A stretch of DNA of 64,000 nt from NCBI RefSeq assembly GCF_016735595.1, contig NZ_JAERRB010000019.1:1-64000 (forward strand). The letters run 5' to 3'. Positions 62,901 to 64,000 of the stretch are shown here, in pieces; within the stretch, counting starts at the first letter, position 1, and each line of letters starts with the position of its first letter. The notes under the pieces are model-generated. The model had not been told where the DNA came from. It saw only the letters and a list, made by a program, of their open reading frames with translations, and made no database searches. The position numbers and the translations under genes are program-made. Source of the stretch: Chryseolinea lacunae (GTDB lineage Bacteria > Bacteroidota > Bacteroidia > Cytophagales > Cyclobacteriaceae).

Positions 62901-63050
62901 CACCGAAACGCCGGGAAGTATCTCCCCAGACGTGGTTGAGACCCTTCCATGAACGATTGCCTGGGCTCTCAGTGAATTGGAGCTGCCCAGGAGAAGCAGA
63001 AGGAAAAGACCCAATCGCAAAACTGTTTTTCCTGTAGAAAATGTTTTCAT
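59973..63050 (-). CDS. susC: SusC/RagA-family TonB-dependent outer-membrane transporter
   Basis: 1025 residues. A signal peptide (MKTFSTGKTVLRLGLFLLLL) precedes a carboxypeptidase-like N-terminal domain (IVHGRVSTTSGEILPGVSVL, TTTDVEGNFTLSDV). The TonB box region and plug follow: GEIVVVGYGTQRKIETTGSI, VAQGLQARAAGVQITQNSAA, and GSISVRVRGTNSINGTSEPLYVIDGI. A 22-strand barrel ends in an aromatic C-terminus (KSYLAGIQVSF). It imports oligosaccharide across the outer membrane with SusD as lid. No anti-sigma-binding extension is seen, so it is a SusC of the simple kind. Operator site D lies 108-145 bp upstream. Confidence 0.96.
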   Translation of the reverse strand: MKTFSTGKTVLRLGLFLLLLLGSSNSLRAQAIVHGRVSTTSGEILPGVSVLIKGTAKGTTTDVEGNFTLSDVQSSDVLVFSFIGYSNQEVEVGNQTSIIVTLPPDVKTLGEIVVVGYGTQRKIETTGSIISVKAEELMQTPVVNVAQGLQARAAGVQITQNSAAPGGSISVRVRGTNSINGTSEPLYVIDGIQISNGASNSGVSSAGSANDSGSKDLSPLSTINPGDIESIEVLKDASATAIYGSRGANGVVLITTKRGKAGSTRITYETYYGMQKVRKTMALMNAAEFAQLENDVFKTKVYSDPASLGQGTDWQSLIFREAPMQNHQLSISGGSEKTQLSLSLNYFNQDGIIVNSNFKRYSLRTSFDHRVSNHLKIGTNIMGSYNINSAVPTGSGGDGNSDVLNGVLGAAMAAGPTLKPYRDDGSIYNFSDQLDGRYREVVNPLARLAVLNKSNINRVLANVYGEANVVTGLTYRASFNADLQNSLTNGYTPRYTIAFVDQNPSSGSGSKTWSNTLTLLHESILTYSKTLAENHTVKFTGVFATQTTAFQTNAVTANGFPNDATTNENLGLALTVATTSNRTKERLDSYMGRINYGYKDKIFFDVTARTDGSSKFGANNHYGFFPAASVAWRLSEESFMKAATFVSDLKLRGSYGLTGNAGAISPYKSLPLLVTGSNYQINHAYQKGISPAGIVNPDLRWEKSLQADIGIDASLFQDRLELTVDVYKKTTRDLLYDMALPLSSGYKFITTNLGAIENKGLELAATAHLTPGAVKWNISANATFNRNKVLDIDGQTQERFVTPYSVIKVGQPLGLFKTYIFNGIYQTGEPVLAGPDGGRTGGAKILDSNKDGAISADDQVISGNPNPKFIYGFSSNVSFRKFDFNVFFSGSYGNDIYNFTRYSYENPNGLRNQFAYVVNHWSETNPSNELSGPLQGGRQPITDKFIEDGSYLRCKNITLGYTLPAIKGVSNIRVYVSANNLFTVTNYSGFDPEVNSFGNSNVAIGVDNFTYPTAKSYLAGIQVSF

Positions 63051-63495
63051 TACTTATTTAAGGTTTAGTTTATGAAGTCATCCAGAGGTGTGATGTATCA
63101 TCGAATCCCCTTGCGACCTCAATCGATTGCAAAGTCTGGTTTCTGCTAAAAAAAAAGTGAATGAATTTTAGCAGGCAGTGGTCAAGAATTAGCAGATTGG
63201 GTCTACAGAGTCGGGCTAGATAAAATGAATAAAACGCCAGTTGAAGATTATACCCTGGCAGGTGGTATATATGCAAACTAGTCCTTTAAAAAAATAACCA
63301 ATTTACCCATGGTCTCCATCTCATCAATTTATAGCTCTCGATCGGATACCTGTAAATCTTCGAGCACTTGGAAACGTCCTACTATGTTGCTTCCAGAGCG
63401 ACTTTAGATTGCTTACACCTCTTCGCTGAACAGTGCCGCAGGTACTTAGGCCAAACCCTGCTCCGACTGTTTCCAAACAAGATAAATTCTAACAT
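63051..63495. other. Intergenic stretch upstream of susC
   Basis: It holds the susC leader and operator site D (63158-63195), plus sequence after the stop of the partial GH29. No gene was recognised; plus-strand short frames are noise. Confidence 0.5.
63158..63195 (-). promoter_or_regulatory. Direct-repeat operator, site D (upstream of susC)
   Basis: Reading toward susC: half-sites CTGCTAATTCTTGACCA and CTGCTAAAATTCATTCA, separated by CTGC; GCTA cores are 21 bp apart (complement TAGC at 63190 and 63169). Confidence 0.65.
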
Positions 63496-64000
63496 TTACA
63501 GGCTCAACTTCACAATGGAAACAAATTCATCGGGCGCCTTTCTAGGCATTGTCAGGATAGTACGATCACGAGTTTGCTCCACACGTATCTTGGCGTTTGC
63601 ATTTGCCAGGAAGGTTGCGCTTTTTATTTTCGCCTTCAAAGCAGGCAATTCAAGTTGACCATCTTCTGGCCAGTTCAGAATGTGGATGTATACTTCTCCC
63701 GGTTTCGTAGTGCAACGCCAGTTGGCAGGAGCCGCAACGAATTTCCTTTTGCCATCCACTTGGTGGTACTCTCCAAACTCAGTTCCAAAAGCTGTACCAT
63801 GGCAACCGTAAATAGCTTCTCCGTTCACGGCTAGCCATTTGCCTATTTGCCGTAAACGCACAGTATAGGCCAATGAAATCTCACCCTCACCGTCGGGGCC
63901 AATGTTCAACAAATAGTTTCCATTTTTAGAAACCGCATCGATAAGGTGATAAAGTAATTCACTAACCGGGCGAAAATCAGTATCCCATTTCTTATAAGCC
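63496..64000 (-). CDS. GH29 alpha-L-fucosidase, C-terminal part (runs off the right edge)
   Basis: 168 residues are visible. The frame enters at AYKKWDTDFRPVSELLYHLI, then DAVSKNGNYLLNIGPDGEGE, which is the late barrel segment of GH29 that follows the nucleophile region. It continues with WLAVNGEAIYGCHGTAFGTE and a C-terminal beta-domain (EVYIHILNWPEDGQLELPAL). The catalytic Asp lies outside the window. It is upstream of susC and in the same direction, so it may precede it in an operon. It is a different protein from the GH29 at 33423. Confidence 0.88.
   Translation of the reverse strand, partial: AYKKWDTDFRPVSELLYHLIDAVSKNGNYLLNIGPDGEGEISLAYTVRLRQIGKWLAVNGEAIYGCHGTAFGTEFGEYHQVDGKRKFVAAPANWRCTTKPGEVYIHILNWPEDGQLELPALKAKIKSATFLANANAKIRVEQTRDRTILTMPRKAPDEFVSIVKLSL

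Noticed and set aside
1-64000. tRNA, rRNA, CRISPR array and phage-type genes
   Set aside because: No cloverleaf, rRNA signature, regularly spaced unique spacers or phage structural proteins were recognised on either strand.

Overview
The window looks like chromosome of a soil or plant-litter type Bacteroidota, probably of the Cytophagia/Cytophagales kind. The evidence is a SusC/SusD pair, TPR-fused two-component sensors, a short RpoD-like sigma factor without region 1.1, a Bacteroidota-type Crp regulator and many secreted glycoside hydrolases. No rRNA, tRNA or CRISPR array was found.

The left part (about 1-28 kb) is a stress and signalling region heavily eroded by deletion and insertion. Its intact genes are a ferritin-like/VIT1 protein, a CheB-CheR-histidine kinase hybrid with a convergent response regulator, an AraC regulator with a metal-chaperone-like N-terminus, and a co-directional block (small protein, alpha-oxoamine synthase, paralogous small protein, sigma factor) divergent from a Crp/Fnr regulator. 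They also include a methyltransferase, a SnoaL-like protein with an AraC regulator, three further sensor kinases and a response regulator. Between them lie relics of a histidine kinase, AraC, SulP, DUF6671 (two different halves), UspA, HlyD, DnaJ, CbpM and two nitroreductases. Recurrent TGGTCA-type repeats resemble ends of IS21-family elements, and an IS3-type orfA runs off the left edge. Perfect FNR-type palindromes (TTGAT-N4-ATCAA) lie upstream of the Crp gene and between the methyltransferase and the SulP relic.

The right part (about 28-64 kb) is a carbohydrate utilisation locus for a fucose- and probably uronate-containing plant polymer. Secreted functions are a GH36-type alpha-galactosidase, two GH29 alpha-L-fucosidases (one cut by the window end), a beta-helix/PDZ protein, a five-bladed propeller hydrolase, a YdjC-type deacetylase, a truncated sulfatase, SusC/SusD and an FAD oxidoreductase. 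Inside the cell, FucP imports L-fucose. A dehydrogenase, lactonase, UxaA-family dehydratase, 2-keto-3-deoxy-L-fuconate dehydrogenase and FAH-family hydrolase would give pyruvate plus L-lactate, and an FMN-dependent oxidase then oxidises lactate. UxaB, KDG kinase and KDPG aldolase supply the D-galacturonate branch. UxaA has no obvious partner of its own in either branch, so it may serve both.

The strongest new signal is a 38-bp direct repeat: two 17-bp half-sites, consensus TTGCTAATAGATCATCA, separated by 4 bp so that the GCTA cores lie exactly 21 bp apart. Six good copies and one weaker copy precede the transcription units of the sugar locus (39690, 35305, 37866, 51835, 51959, 63158; weaker at 50330). 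The geometry equals that of AraC bound at araI1-I2, which suggests one AraC-type regulator, encoded outside this window, that controls the whole locus.
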